Origin: Ogataea parapolymorpha DL-1
Lineage: Eukaryota > Ascomycota > Pichiomycetes > Pichiales > Pichiaceae
Direction: 5' to 3'
Length of the DNA: 64,000 nt
Assembly: GCF_000187245.1 (NCBI RefSeq)
Contig: NC_027863.1
Coordinates: forward strand, 494,735 to 558,734
Position 1 is the stretch's first letter; each line of letters starts with the position of its first letter. The notes below the pieces were generated by a model, which did no database searches, was not told the DNA's origin, and worked only from the letters and a program-made list of their open reading frames with translations. Positions 63,626-64,000 of this stretch are shown in pieces. The position numbers were made by a program, and so were the translations under genes.

Positions 63626-64000
63626 TTACCGTTGTCTCCTCCGTTTCCTCTCCATTCCTTCCAAAACGACCTCGCTATCACGATTCTCGTTGTACCCATT
63701 ATTATTCAAATGCCCATTTGTGTATTGATTCACTTTCGGAGGCTGCGAGGGCTCCACTTCCACAATGCTATCGTCGCTGTCGTCCAGCTGTCTCTCATGT
63801 TCCTCCCATAAGCTCAACAGCTGTGCCAATTGGGCCTCGCCAATTAGTTCCGAGAGTTCTTCGCAGCTATTGAAAAGCAGTTGAGCAGGATTATACCTTG
63901 CAAGGTCGTCGTTGACAGCGTCTGTCCCATATAAGCGTAGATTGTTGAGGATTTTGCAGAGCACACTTAATTGAGGAGCCCAATTGCGATTATTGAAAAA
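63626..64000 (-). CDS. C-terminal part of an unrecognised gene (5' end beyond window)
   Basis: An open frame runs from the right edge to a stop at 63626, giving at least 125 residues. It starts within NNRNWAPQLSVLCKILNNLRLYG and contains a helical stretch (LLFNSCEELSELIGEAQLAQLL), then an acidic segment (DDSDDSIVEVEP), an Asn-rich linker and a basic C-terminus (ERKRRRQR). No known domain is recognised. No start codon lies inside the window, so this is a fragment. It converges on the complex I-like gene with 57 bp. Confidence 0.55.
   Translation of the reverse strand, partial: FFNNRNWAPQLSVLCKILNNLRLYGTDAVNDDLARYNPAQLLFNSCEELSELIGEAQLAQLLSLWEEHERQLDDSDDSIVEVEPSQPPKVNQYTNGHLNNNGYNENRDSEVVLEGMERKRRRQR

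Noticed and set aside
1..64000. tRNA, rRNA, mobile element, CRISPR-like array, centromere or telomere repeats
   Set aside because: I looked for B-box/A-box pairs, long direct repeats, transposase or reverse-transcriptase motifs and tandem arrays and saw none. A tRNAscan, Infernal or self-alignment run would settle it.

Overview
This is a 64 kb piece of a nuclear chromosome from a budding yeast. It is densely packed with mostly intronless genes on both strands, with short AT-rich spacers. The gene set points to a methylotrophic yeast of the Ogataea (Hansenula) polymorpha type. It has S-formylglutathione hydrolase (FGH1) next to FBP1 and PEX1, a GH85 endo-beta-N-acetylglucosaminidase that S. 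cerevisiae lacks, and a small protein resembling a complex I subunit (S. cerevisiae has no complex I). Two genes (COP1, SEC61) carry 5'-proximal introns of about 50 nt with GTAAGT donors and a CTAAC branch point. The species is an inference; no database search was run.

Layout. 1-12.5 kb, minus strand: the N-terminal part of TSC11 (TORC2 subunit, running off the left edge) and the 2938-residue lipid-transfer protein CSF1. 12.5-24 kb: RPN5 (proteasome lid), a MIT/coiled-coil protein resembling Atg38, LDB17 (actin patches), a mitochondrial dehydrogenase kinase, RSM18 (mitoribosome), JHD1 (histone demethylase) and COP1 (COPI coat). 24-37 kb: NIP1 (eIF3c), two unrecognised disordered proteins in convergent orientation, the GH85 glycosidase, a YMR295C-like protein, IMP4 (U3 snoRNP), an unrecognised Ser-rich protein, a divergent peroxiredoxin-like protein and YAF9 (YEATS). 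37-50 kb: SEC61, FBP1, AIM18, a DHA2-type transporter, FGH1, a small PPxY membrane protein, FRA1 (aminopeptidase P), a small WW-domain protein and PEX1. 50-64 kb: DPB4, NYV1, SLH1, SCH9, MNL1/HTM1, JAC1, a complex I B15-like subunit, and the C-terminal end of an unrecognised gene at the right edge.

The genes are mostly unrelated housekeeping functions, as is normal for a yeast chromosome. Loose functional links are TSC11 with SCH9 (TORC2 and TORC1 signalling), COP1/SEC61/NYV1/MNL1 (secretory pathway), and FBP1/FGH1/PEX1 within about 11 kb (methanol assimilation, formaldehyde oxidation, peroxisome biogenesis). I found no mobile element, tRNA, rRNA, centromere, telomere or CRISPR-like array, and no convincing undescribed multi-gene system. 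The best leads are single-gene or regulatory: an Fbp1 lacking both the N-terminal proline degron and the PKA site, a redoxin-fold protein without the usual peroxiredoxin motif, an apparent intron directly after an ATG, paired GATA sites upstream of SCH9, and very tight convergent and divergent spacing.
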